Positions 11,579 to 22,343 of a stretch of DNA of 64,000 nucleotides are shown piece by piece. Source of the DNA: Diadema setosum (lineage: Eukaryota > Echinodermata > Echinoidea > Diadematoida > Diadematidae); NCBI RefSeq assembly GCF_964275005.1, contig NC_092697.1, forward strand, positions 19,628,138-19,692,137, given 5' to 3'. Every line of letters begins with the position of its first letter. Position 1 is the stretch's first letter. A program made the translations under genes and the position numbers. The notes under the pieces are model-generated. The model had not been told where the DNA came from, searched no databases, and was given only the letters and a program-made list of their open reading frames with translations.

Positions 11579-11960
11579 GGGGGGAGGAATGTAGAGATAA
11601 GATGAAATAAAGAATGTTCATTGAAGGATACCATAGATATAGAGAACCAAGATTAAGTGAATACACAGGTCGTACGGTACTTCGGTCACGGAAACATGGT
11701 AGTACGGAGAGGGCCCAGCCCCAGGATAGAGAAACTTTTGTTTTACCTACAATGCTACCAATGCCACTAATGATATGTAAACGAAAGTATCCAGCCAGCC
11801 CGAAGTCTGCAATGAATTATAATGTCCCTCCACAATAACCACCAAAAATACCCAGACTCTCAAACAAGGTGTTTGGTTGATCTCGGTCATCTTGTCGAAC
11901 TCTTTATTTACATATTCCTCCACGGAACAATAAAGTGCCCAGAAATGATAGTACAATTCA
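11579..11960 (+). repeat. Putative polypurine tract and 3' LTR of the BEL element
   Basis: GGGGGGAGGAA at 11579-11589 is followed directly by TGTAGAGATAAG, the arrangement of a polypurine tract next to an LTR that starts with TG. An AATAAA lies near 11928. The LTR end cannot be fixed because no second LTR is in the window, so the given end is approximate. Confidence 0.4.
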
Positions 11961-13818
11961 CATGTATCCATAACAAAGGTCAGTTGAGATCTGAAAGGGC
12001 ACCTCAGTCATATAGGATCGCAATGAGAGAAATGGTTCTTTTGTCAGTGACGATGTCGATGACACGATCTCACTGTCCAAACATCTTAATATACTCATTA
12101 ATATGCACATAATCAGGTGGCGGCGGTGATGATGGATCAAAGAAAGATCTTCGTTATAAATCCATGTGTATTGTAGATCCATACATTGCTTCAAAGATGA
12201 AGCAATGTATATGCCATAACAATAGTACCGCTTGCTAAACATGGTCACATATAGAATTCATGCATACTTTCTTTTCTTCTGCTTCCTTGAGCTCCACGCG
12301 GAGTTCTCCTCACACACATACACACACAAAAATGACGCAGTCGAGTAATATTCACAGCATGCATGGATCCACTGGCGTACAGGTAGCGCGGGGGGGGGGG
12401 GGAGGGCTGTAGTGTCTGTCGCTCCCCCCCCCCCCCCCGCCAAGATTTTGAAGGCGAAAAGAAAAGGAAATAAAGTCGCGTGTATTATGCATGTTAAGAC
12501 GCCACCTTTCAAAATTCCAAAGTAAGATCGTGTGAATACAAGTGATACATGAGGAAATCACCGAGATTAGTAGCTACGTACCTGTAGATGACACATTTTC
12601 CTCCCCTTTCTTCTTTTAGCATTTGCTTTTTCCTTTTTCTTTCAAGGAAGAAAAATTGAAGTGAAGGGTGCTCAAACTATTTAAAGGCTGAATGTTTGAG
12701 CAGACCCTGCGTTTTTAGCCTATGTATACGCCAGCGTTCGTATATACACGTACACGTCACTTTTGGGATATAAAGTATGATATACATAACTGTATGCAAG
12801 TGATCAACATCCTCATCTCAATTGTCAGGAGCGTTGATCCGGGGGGAGGCAATCAGTTTACCCTCACTATGGCCCGAGATGTGGACAAAATCTTGCTTTT
12901 TTTTTATAGATAATTGTCCAAATATTTCAGTCAATCATATAAAGATATGATAAAGGAATATCGTGAATGGAGAACATTCCATGAATTTTTCCCTTTCTCT
13001 GTCAGTCGTACTGTTTTTTCCTGCATCAAAATCAGCTACAGAAAGAAAATCAGTTTGAAAATTAGGCCTTTCTATCCAGTATCCAGATTTACTTGTTTCT
13101 AATCAAGACTTTCTTCCTCTTCTCCCCCCCCCCCCAAAAAAAAAAAACAACAACACCAACAACAGATCCTGCTTGAGGCCATAATAATCGACTACGGACC
13201 ATCTCCCACCCACCCCAAACCATCGTTACGCATGAAATCGCCATCATTGTTAATTTGTGTTCAGCGTGCTTTCTCGGTTTGATTGTTTACAGACGCTGTT
13301 CATGATATTCTTTGAAAGAATAAATACTAAAAATTCACTGAAATGATATCCATGTAAGCATATTGTTAAAATATGATCTACATCAAAATATTGCTACCTT
13401 AGGAACCCTACTCAAACCAGAGGGGGGGGGGGTTGACTGTTTCAAGTCGATAAAACATGCCAAAATATTCACCAAATCGCACCATTAAAATTATCAAAAT
13501 TCTAAAAGTTTTAACTGCGGAAGGGGGACACAATCTCCCCCCCCCCCACACACACACACACCAAGATCAAAGCCTGGCTACTCCATTGCATGGATCTTCT
13601 ACTCACATGAACTATGGACGGAGGTATTTCTTTGATCCCATCATTACCGACGCGCTCCACCTCCTGATAGGCCTACATTGATGTTTGGACAATGCCGATT
13701 GTGTAATCGTGCATCGTCACTGACAAAAGAACCGTTTCCCTCATTCCAGGTCTCATTTGATGTGTACACATCTCCATGTCTGTAAGCCCTTTGATAAAGC
13801 GGTGCAAAACATTGGCAA
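11961..13818. other. Spacer without recognisable genes
   Basis: AT-rich unique-looking sequence. Within it a run of G (12391-12402) faces a run of C (12425-12438), a potential G/C hairpin. Other C or G tracts lie at 13126-13136, 13423-13432 and 13541-13549, with (CA)n at 13550-13561. Short ORFs here have no coding signature. Confidence 0.5.
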
Positions 13819-15500
13819 TGAAATCGGAGGTATCTCCCTTTTACCTTATAGGTGTAGTTAAAGGGTGTGTACAGTTCTGGTCGAGGTGAGGATTTAGCTT
13901 TTAACGTTTTGCGAGATATTCAGAAACCACTCTATGAGATGTCAAAGAGCATGCAATTCTAAGGGGTATCAAAAGTTTATTTGATGAAAATCGGTTTTGA
14001 AATGGCTGAGATATCCAAAAACAAAGTGAAACAAAGATATCCTAATAAAAGGCGTGGCCTGTAGTCTTTTATTATTATCACTTTTTTGGATATGTCAGCC
14101 ATTTGAAAACCAATTTTCATCAAATAAAAGTTGAATTCTTCTTAAAATTACATGGTCTTTCATATTTCAAAAGAGGTTTCTCATTATCTCACTTAGGAAT
14201 GTAAAAAACGTGAATCCCCACCTCAACCAGTACTGTACAGCCCCTTTAACAAAATACAGCACTTGGCAAGTCTTGTTGACCTGATTAAGACCGCAAGTAC
14301 TTTTGTTGTTCAGATTCAATGAGGTGGCCCCTACGATACAATAATCATAACATAGAATGAAAGTAAAATGTTATATACAACGTGGATTATTATGAATACC
14401 AGCTGGTCAAAGTGGTCGAAAAGGAAGTCAGATATTCTTTAAAGAGTATGAAAATGGATATATTGAAGAATTAAATCAATGTATAGTAACTTATTTTGCA
14501 AATTCAATTAAGCAGAGTACATAAAGTAATAGAGTGTGAAAGTGAGATGCCACTTCGTCGCATACGCAGCCGGATCGAATAAACCTCGTAACGTGTAACC
14601 CTAGACTCCAGAGAATCTGTATCATGTTGACAAATTTACATTTACAGATGGACAGATGGAGTTCCAACTGGCTATAATCAGTTAATCCGCTGCCAGTTTT
14701 CTACGGACATACGGAATAATTCCACAGGTGCATTTCAGCCTTTTTTGTACTTTTTTTTTCTTTTGTCTAAAACAAACTTTCTTTTGTGTTTATATCTCTT
14801 TTTATTCTGTCCTTTCAATATGTTTTATGTTTGTAATATAGTAAGTGTCATCGGAGGTATCTGAAATCGGAGGTATCTCCCTTTTACCTTATAGGTGCAG
14901 TTAAGAAAATACAGCACTTGGCAAGTCTTGTTGACCTGATTAAGATCGCAAGTACTTTTGTTGTTCAGATTCAATGAGGTGGCCCCTACGATACAATAAT
15001 CATAACATAGAATGAAAGTAAAATGTTGTATACAACGTGGATTATTATGAATAACAGCTGGTCAAAGTGGTCGAAAACGAAGTCAGATATTCTTTAAAGA
15101 GTATAAAAATGGATATATTGAAGAATTAAATCAATGTTTGGTAACTTATTTTGCAAATTCAATTAAGCAGAGTAAATATAGAGTGCGAAAGTGAGATGCC
15201 ACTTCGTCGCATACGCAGCCGGATCGATTAAACCTCGTAACGTGCAACCCTAGACTCCAGAGCATCTGTATCATGTTGACAAATTTACATTCACAGATGG
15301 ACAGATGGAGTTCCAACTGGCTATAATCAGTTAATCCGCTGCCAGTTTTCTACGGACATACGGAATAATTCCACAGGTGCATTTCAGCCTTTTTTTGTAC
15401 TTTTTTTTCTTTTGTCTAAAACAAACTTTCTATTGTGTTTATATCTCTTTTTATTCTGTCCTTTCAATATGTTTTATGTTTGTAATATAGTAAGTATCAT
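13819..15500 (+). repeat. Tandem duplication of a ~0.65-kb segment
   Basis: Copy 1 is 13819-14861 and copy 2 is 14862-15500. Both start with TGAAATCGGAGGTATCTCCC and run through CAGCACTTGGCAAGTCTTG and CTACGGACATACGGAAT to GTTTGTAATATAGTAAG. Copy 1 is longer only because it contains the MITE at 13862-14245. Scattered substitutions and small indels separate the copies. No ORF is conserved between them. Confidence 0.9.
13862..14245. mobile_element. TTAA-inserting MITE (384 bp), Kolobok-like
   Basis: Ends AGGGTGTGTACAG and CTGTACAGCCCCT form imperfect terminal inverted repeats, and TTAA flanks both sides (13858-13861, 14246-14249). The second copy of the host duplication has a single TTAA at the same point (GCAGTTAAGAAAATAC, near 14900), so it is an empty site. 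The interior is itself partly palindromic (TTTGATGAAAATCGG versus CCAATTTTCATCAAA). TTAA targets are known for piggyBac and Kolobok; the AGGG terminus fits Kolobok better. A diverged relative is at 42699-43014. Confidence 0.8.
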
Positions 15501-16179
15501 GCTTGAATTTTTAACCTGTGTATACCTCCAGGAAACCAGCCTCTGGCTGACGAGGATGATCCACCCCATGAATGGAAAATAAAAATTGAATTTAATTGCA
15601 TTTAATTGATGTTCGGGGTTCGATGCCGCCATTTATCTGAGCAATGTGAAGCGCTATCTTAACGCTGACATGATATCGTGTTTATTTTGGATGTTTATGT
15701 TTTAAACGAAATAAAACTTTACGTTGTGATAAAGTATATAAAGCAAAAGTTAATCCTATGTCATGTATGTCTAGCAAATGTGTTCGAAATTGTAACCTCC
15801 TGGAGAAATAAATTAATTCCGATAAATGAAACTTGTATGGTGTAAATAAAAAGATTAAAAAACTCGCAAAATCAGTGACCAGACATGTCAGAGTTAAGTA
15901 ATTCCGATTTCCATTTCACCAATATTTTGTGCGATTTCTATTCGCGCATCTCCGTGTCCTTACCTGTAATTACCATCTGAAGACATATCTGAGAGATTTG
16001 CCGCCCATTGTGCAATGAGACTTGAACTCATTATTGACTTTCTATCACTGGGGCAGATTCGGTTGGGTATATACTTCATATATTTTTGAGTGGCGGTACC
16101 AAACATGGGTTTAAAGGGAGTAAGACTATTGTGACTCCGTTTCTTTACTCTCCTTACAGAAACACTAACTAAAATGACA
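15501..16179. other. Spacer, possible LINE 3' tail
   Basis: AT-rich sequence. AACCAGCCTCTGGCTGACGA followed by AATTGAATTTAATTGCATTT near 15535-15605 resembles the short 3' end and microsatellite tail of a CR1/L2-type LINE on the + strand. Nothing else recognised. Confidence 0.3.
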
Positions 16180-16970
16180 TTGGGCCGAATGTATAAAACA
16201 AGCAATTGCTTGTAAGCAATTGCTTCAAGCAAAAGCACAAGCTCATCTAGCAAAAGGTCTAGCTCAAGCAATTGCTTAAATCCATATGCATAACCTTTTG
16301 CTTGTGCTCACACCTTTTGCTTGTCCCGCACAAGCAATTGTTTGCGTTTTTTGAACAAGAGGGACGTCTAGCCTGTGCGAACAGAAGAACAAAGGCGAGT
16401 GTGACAGCATGTATTTGAAAGGGCATGTGTGTGCGGAAACATTTCCTGACATAGCAGAAGAGCTATAAAATGACACTCATAAATGCACACACAGACGCAC
16501 ACACACACATCTACACACACACGTACTGGCTGATTCCCATCACTGCTTATAGTAGCTCGGATCTGTCAGATCCGTGGAGAGAGGTCTCCTTGCTCTCCAC
16601 CGAAGTCAGACATCATCACATTTTGCGTGCTAACCACTGGACATTCCCGTTGTTGAAGCTAAAAAAGTTTTTTTAAACTACTTAGGAGTATTTTTTTTTT
16701 AAATGTATACCACTCCTGCACAAGTGTGGTCTTTCGTTTATGAATATGAAAATGATACTTAAAAAGGAACGTCCTAGTTAAGCAAAAGCTCAAGCTCATT
16801 TTACAGAGCGTGGAAAATCGTATAAGCAGTTGTCAGCTAGAACAAGCAAAAGTTATGTTTTATGCATACGTTTTTAAGCAAATATTTGGCCTCTAAGCAA
16901 CTGCTTGTGCTTGCTAGCTAGCAAAAGCTTCTGCTCACAAGCAATTGTTGGCGTTATGCATCCGGCCCAA
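16180..16970. mobile_element. Foldback element with AAGCAATTGCTT modules (~0.8 kb)
   Basis: The left end TTGGGCCGAATGTATAAAAC and the right end (reverse complement TTGGGCCGGATGCATAACGC) are imperfect inverted repeats. Inside each end lies a series of AAGCAATTGCTT, AAGCAAAAG and CAAGCAATTG modules. The central ~450 bp holds a (CA)n tract (~16495-16522) and short unremarkable ORFs. A target duplication could not be identified with confidence. Confidence 0.6.
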
Positions 16971-17384
16971 AGTGTCATAACTCCGGTTGGCACGTAAAAA
17001 AAGAATACATATATACGTACCATATACACGTCATTATGTTGGAAAATAACAAGAGATACATAATATCCAGAGCACAGTGTAAAGTGGAGGTAAACACTTA
17101 CTTGGTCTCCACATATCCCAAAGTTATTTTGATAATAATTCTATACAATGGCAATACAATATACAATGTATTGTATATTGTATTGCCATTGTTGAAGCTA
17201 AATATTGCCAATATTGCCAATGTACAATGTATTGTAATACAATCAATAACTAATAATATATGATCTTCCCGTGAGGCTCATAGCGCTTACAAAATTACAG
17301 AATTGGAAACATTTCTTAACAGAATGTAAAATGGAAAATTTAAGCCCCCCCCCAAAAAAAAAAAAAAAATCAACCTTATAATTC
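16971..17384. other. Spacer with 46-bp perfect palindrome
   Basis: AT-rich. Positions 17146-17191 are two perfectly complementary 22-nt arms around a 2-nt centre, starting CAATGGCAATACAATATAC. An A/C homopolymer junction lies at 17346-17369. No gene seen. Confidence 0.6.
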
Positions 17385-20010
17385 AATTCAATGTTTTATT
17401 TCATTTTTCGACAAAAAAGATATGAACATCACTTTTTTTATAACAGAAATTAAGGTGCGTAAAGTATAACATAAAAGAATGTATATACAATGATTGTACC
17501 ACCTTATAATAATTATACACTATCATATAACTCAAGTGATTAGAAGTAATTATACAGTATACAAAATTCAAAAAATGGAGGGACCCACTAAGAAGACAAA
17601 GCTGGTAGACTGTTGGCCCCTCAGAGGAAAAAGTAATAGTCTGGAAGCCCACTAGAAAGATAGATCAACAAAAGCAGACGGATATACAAACAAATAAACA
17701 TGAAATGAGACTGGAGTAGGAGTAACAATACAATGGAGAGTTGACTATGAGACGAGACAAAATGAGGCAAAGCTAACATAATAGAAAAGAACAGAACAGA
17801 CAAAAACGTTCTACAGAGACAGCGATCTCGTAAGAAGTATGCCGAGAGAGTGAAAAAAAAAGTGAGCAAGAAAGAACAGGGTAATAGACATATATGATCG
17901 GAGAAATATCGTAGCATTATATGAATATAGTATACAAGAGCTAAAGTATACTTGGCAATCAATATGTGAAAACGCAGGTTCTTAGAAAAACAAATTATAA
18001 CAGCTGGTTAATTCTATTCAGTAGAATAAGGTTGCAATAAAGAAACTTTCAATTTCCTCTTGAATGAGTATATTGAGGGGGCATTTTTAATATCAGGATG
18101 CATGGAATTCCAATAGCTCGGGCCAGTAGAAACAAATGTGTTCTTTGCTAAAATCGTACGGAAAAGAGGTAAATGATATTCGTTAGAGCGTCGAGTTGGA
18201 TATTCATGAAATGACTGATTTTTCAGGAACATGGAATGGAAAACATCAGGAAGAAGGTTATTGTTGTACATATACATAAATTGACCTAAATTGAATTAAA
18301 ACAAATCTCTAAATTTTAGCAACTTATTAGAGGCAAACAGTGCATCTGTATGAGAACGTACTATGGGAGAATAACAAATGACACGAAGAGCTTTCTTTTG
18401 CAAAAGGAACACTCTATCCAACAGATTTTGGTGCGTGTTGCCCAAGACTAAAAGTCCATAATTAAGGTAAGGCAATATCAATGAGGAGTATAACATAAGT
18501 AATGATTTTTCAGGTAAACACGATTTTAGTCTATTAATAACGCCTATATTACGTGAAATTATATTACAAATATAATCGATATGCAATTTCCAAGAAAGTT
18601 TCTCATGTAAAATAACCCCAAGGAATTTAAAATGTGAAATTCTTTCCAAAGGAGTGTCATCCAAAACTATATCAGAACTTAAAGTGCCAACAGTATTACT
18701 AAAAAGCATATATTTCGTTTTCTGAACATTCAAGGAGAGCTTATTAGCTCTGACCCAATTCGTTACTTTCTTCAACCCGCTATCAACTTTTCGTACAAGA
18801 ACATCAATATCGCTATGAACTAGAAATACATATCGTCAGCAAAATGAATAAAAGAAAGAGCTTCAGATACTTGACAAAAATCATTGATATAAATAATGAA
18901 TAACAATGGCCCTAACAGACTTCCCTAGGGAACCCCACATTGGATATTGGATAAATAACTCTTGAACCACTCCAAGGCCATCCCACGTATTTAATAATGT
19001 GATAACTTGTAAAGCAATATATCATGATTAATTGTATCGAAGGCCTTGGAAAAGTCCAAGAAAATGCTAATCAATGAGAGTGGTCATCAATTGCACAAGC
19101 CACTCGTTCAACAAAACTTAAGAGAGCATGACTGGTACTGTGCTTCTCACGAAAACCAAACTGAGAGTTTGAAAATATTGTATATTGTTTCAGAAAATTA
19201 GTCATTCTCTTATAACTAAGTTTTTCCAGAACTTTAGACAAAGAAGATAATAATGAAATTGGACGATAATTACTGGTATCAAGTTTATCGCCGTTTTTTA
19301 ATATTGGAATTACTTTTGCCGATTTTATTTTTTCAGGGAATAAGCCCTGGGATATTGACAAATTAAATATATGAGCAAGAGGATCAGCGATCGAAGATAT
19401 AACACCTTTTAAAATAACATTATCAATCTCATCATAACCAGAACTTCGTTTATTCTTTAAAGAAAATACCATATCAATTATTTCATATCTATTAGTAGGA
19501 GTAAAAAAATATAGAGTTGGGATTAAACTGACCTAAGAATTCAGAGAAATGGTTCTCAGTAGCAGGAATATTTTGAGCAATTGTTTGACCAATTTCTGAA
19601 AAAAGGAATCAAAAGCATTTGCAATGTGAACAGAATCATGAATTATTTCGTCATTCATCTTAATGTTATCAATATCTGAATTTTTACTTGCAACATTCAT
19701 GGCCTGTTTTAAAACCTTCCAAATACTTTTTATATCAAACTTCATTGTTAAAGTATTTTTATAAGATGTATATTTATTCTTAGATAATTCATTCCTTTCC
19801 ATTTTGTATTTATAATATAATTGATTTTTCCTATTAATAGAACGGAGAATTGATTTTGAGATCCACGGTAATCAAGGTGTATTTTTATAATCTGATTTAT
19901 TCTTTTGTTTTGGAATTATTTCATCCAAATGGTGATTAAAAATTTCCGTAAAATTGTTAAAAGACAAATTAATATCATCACTTTCTAAAACTCTATAACT
20001 CACTTTCTAA
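17385..20010 (-). mobile_element. CR1/L2/Jockey-type LINE, 5'-truncated and decayed
   Basis: Minus-strand RT sequence spans ~20005 to 18014, followed by a ~630-bp 3' region ending in an (ATTGA)-like tail near 17385. RT motifs are in the expected order. The endonuclease domain and 5' end are missing, so the copy is 5'-truncated, the usual outcome of target-primed insertion. Its C-terminal part is related to the fragment at 36273-36654. Confidence 0.8.
18014..20005 (-). pseudogene. LINE reverse transcriptase remnant
   Basis: Read on the minus strand in fragments. 19533-20005 is the pre-RT linker, with a PWIS-like motif and NKYTSYKN. 19071-19472 contains SSGYDEIDN, VIPILKNGDK and NYRPISLLS (RT blocks 1-2). 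18780-19070 contains FLDFSKAFDTINHDIL and the catalytic FADD box in a frame with stops, and a stretch between these two blocks appears deleted. 18296-18775 is the thumb (NWVRANKLSLNVQKTKYM, FLGVILHEKLSW). 18014-18277 is the C-terminal STGPSYWNSMHPDI...SFKRKLK motif. At least three stops or frame changes show it is inactive. The enzyme would copy element RNA at a nicked target. Confidence 0.8.
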
Positions 20011-20413
20011 AGCTCTATAAATCCATGAACCCAACACAATAGTCCATACAGGTATGTACATAATATGTATACATTTCTTGTACACATCATATACATATGC
20101 ATACACGTACATACATTTATGATGTTCTTTATTTGAATTATCATTCAGTATTAGTATCATTTAACAAATTACGGGAAGCGTGAAAACGTATTCTTCTCAT
20201 TTGTGCATCTAAATCACATTTTTTTACATACAATGAAATATTTTATGCAAAATCCGACCATGAATGCAAACGTGATATAAAATTTCGCATAAATCTTATG
20301 ATACAAAAATATATCTTGATAGAACTAATAAAATAACTGTTTCTTTACACAAAATGCAAACTGAAGACAGCATTTCACCAAAATCTGCAGTAAGCTAGAA
20401 TCACATAATTTAA

Positions 20414-21457
20414 AGGGGCCCTGAAGATCAAATCAGCCTAATTTTCATATTTAGGCCAATGTTATGTAATGTTATGTGCTGATTTCGCATTTACGACTGC
20501 TTTTTGATGATTCTGACGAATGAAAGTGCTATTTTGAGAGAAGCTACAGCTCTTGGAACACCCCTTGAAATTCTGTCAAAACACGCGAACGGCGCGTACG
20601 TCCTGACGACGTCATTTCAAGAATGATGCGAGTTCGAGCAGACGCTACTCAGCTCTATTTGCATGATGTTGTATACAAATTCCATTAGCTTTTGTCGTTC
20701 GTCTACAGTGGATAACACAACTATTTTCTTTGGATAACCCTTTCCCAAACATGAGCGATTCATCCGATAGTAGCATGGAAGAGAGGGCTGACTTTTCAAA
20801 TTCAGATTCTGAACATGCAGATGTTTGTGACAAAATTCCTGCAGTTTTACCTAGTCCACGGTGCACAAAGCTGTCGCTCGGTTTGATGATGGAGAAGACA
20901 TTGAAAGGCGGCTTGGTAACAGAGATTGGTAAAGCAGACTGTTGATTTTTATTTAACTGAAATTCTATTGATACCGATTTGCCCATTACCCGTACTTTCG
21001 CGCCTTCGACGTACATAATATAATTATTTGCTAGTAGTAGGCCAATTATCACCCCGATCGGCCCGGGGAGCGACCGTTTGCTACACTGCCAGCCGAGCCT
21101 AGCCGCGCAGCACTTTGACCGCGCTTTGGCCGTAGCTATAATATGCAACGAGGCTTAGCCTTGGCATTTATCGGTTGTTTGTTGTTGTTGTTGTTGTTGT
21201 TGTTGGTTTTTTCGTTTTCATGAGCTGATCTAGGAACTCGAATTGCATGAGCAGAATTGAGATTTGCTTCGCTTAAAAATAAAAAAAATAAAGTTCTTGG
21301 AACTTTCAGCAATCATATCGTCGGCTGTTTCACGAACCGACGTATGTGGTAAATTTCGAGCAATTTTTCGCTTTTGAGCTTTTCATACATACTAAGATCT
21401 AAATATGATTTGAATTTGGTAGCATCAGAAAAACCGTCTCTTTGAAAAATAATCCCT
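20414..21457. mobile_element. Possible TTAA-flanked non-autonomous element
   Basis: TTAA at 20410-20413 and 21458-21461 flanks a segment beginning AGGGGCCCTG and ending AATCCCT, the same end style as the MITE at 13862. Only ~5 terminal bases match well, and TTAA is common in AT-rich DNA, so this is tentative. The interior is GC-richer than its surroundings and contains a short ORF (20751-20945), TGACGACGTCA near 20605, and (GTT)n at 21177-21203. Confidence 0.35.
20751..20945 (+). CDS. Short acidic ORF, possible first exon
   Basis: The ATG at 20751 opens a 64-codon frame starting MSDSSDSSMEERADFSNSDS and ending at TGA. It is rich in Ser/Asp/Glu at the N-terminus. A GTAAAG that could act as a splice donor occurs near 20927, so the true product could be spliced. 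No family is recognised. The acidic start resembles leading exons of transposon-derived genes in marine invertebrates, but this is an impression and not a match. Composition differs from the AT-rich flanks. Low confidence that it is expressed. Confidence 0.25.
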   Translation: MSDSSDSSMEERADFSNSDSEHADVCDKIPAVLPSPRCTKLSLGLMMEKTLKGGLVTEIGKADC

Positions 21458-22342
21458 TTAATAGTCGAGGTGAGTGTTTCACGAACTGACGCAAAGCAAT
21501 GCGTCTATGGGAAATAAGCGTGCTGCGTAACTTCGCGCACAGCGAAACGACGTGGACAATGTTTAGCACAGGACCCTAAAACCCTGACACGTCAAGGCGG
21601 CAAAATAATATGACTCTATGGCTGACAGTGTGTACAGTTGCTATGCAATCAATGCATGATACATGTCCGCATTATATTGCACATAATGTGTTTCGCGCTG
21701 TACAACTCGAGTTCCATATAATATTCAAAATATATCATCAAAATTGCTTCCTGCATTTGAAGAAAAGAGGAATTGAAGAACGCTTTTTCGTAACATCCGT
21801 AAACAGGCATAGGCCTAAGTTGAGACAAAACCACTGTTAAATCATTTTTTTTTTCTGTTTTTAGATCTAATTGGGTTAACGTTGCTAAAGCTTGTTCTTG
21901 TGAATCTAGTTTTATACACACTGCACGGGAAGAAAGTTTTTTTTTGTGTGTGTGTGTGTGTTTACTTTCAGGTTTACATTTTACTGTAATCAGTACCAAC
22001 CGTTATAGCTTAATCATATCAAATTTTAGCAAACGTTAAACTCTTTTGGTAGGCCGAGGCAGTAAGATGAAATTCGATTTTTTTTTAACGCATTATTGAT
22101 TTTTCCTCTATAAGGTTAATACAAAAGCAAAGAGTGGGAAAATGGACAGTCTGTCATTGCTGTATATACCATTAAATGTAACAATGGAATCAAAGGATCA
22201 AGGTGCAACAATAGCTCTATCTTTGAGTGAGATGCAGATTTGACTGAACTTGATAATTGAACCTCCGGACTTCAAGAAAAATAATCTGTTACTTTACTGC
22301 ACTGATCAAAAATGATGGTCGCCTAACGAGACATTTAGTTTT
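21458..22342. other. Spacer with GTTTCACGAACTGACGC motif
   Basis: The motif occurs at about 21475-21491 and, slightly altered, at 21326-21342 just upstream. The same motif in reverse orientation recurs at 38092, 38155 and 38413. A TG microsatellite lies at 21946-21961. No gene seen. Confidence 0.4.
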
Positions 22343-22343
22343 A

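Larger units (their letters stand above)
1..11589 (+). mobile_element. BEL/Pao LTR retrotransposon, 3' part, interrupted
   Basis: Seen: in order on the + strand there is a CCHC knuckle (3-209), an aspartic protease and RT (296-2266), RNase H and integrase (2361-3819), and the integrase C-terminal part (9255-9694). Near 11579 lies a purine tract followed by TGT. Domain order PR-RT-RNH-IN, the DSG protease motif and the YVDDF RT motif fit BEL/Pao. The 5' LTR and most of gag lie upstream of the window. The copy is dead: it has an in-frame stop, at least three frame changes, and a 5.4-kb insertion in the integrase. The insert (3825-9249) is not part of the element. The right boundary is uncertain because the 5' LTR is not available for comparison. 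Confidence 0.88.

Noticed and set aside
20645..21148. 167-aa minus-strand ORF
   Set aside because: It is antisense to the acidic ORF at 20751 and shows no domain; probably a shadow in a GC-richer stretch.
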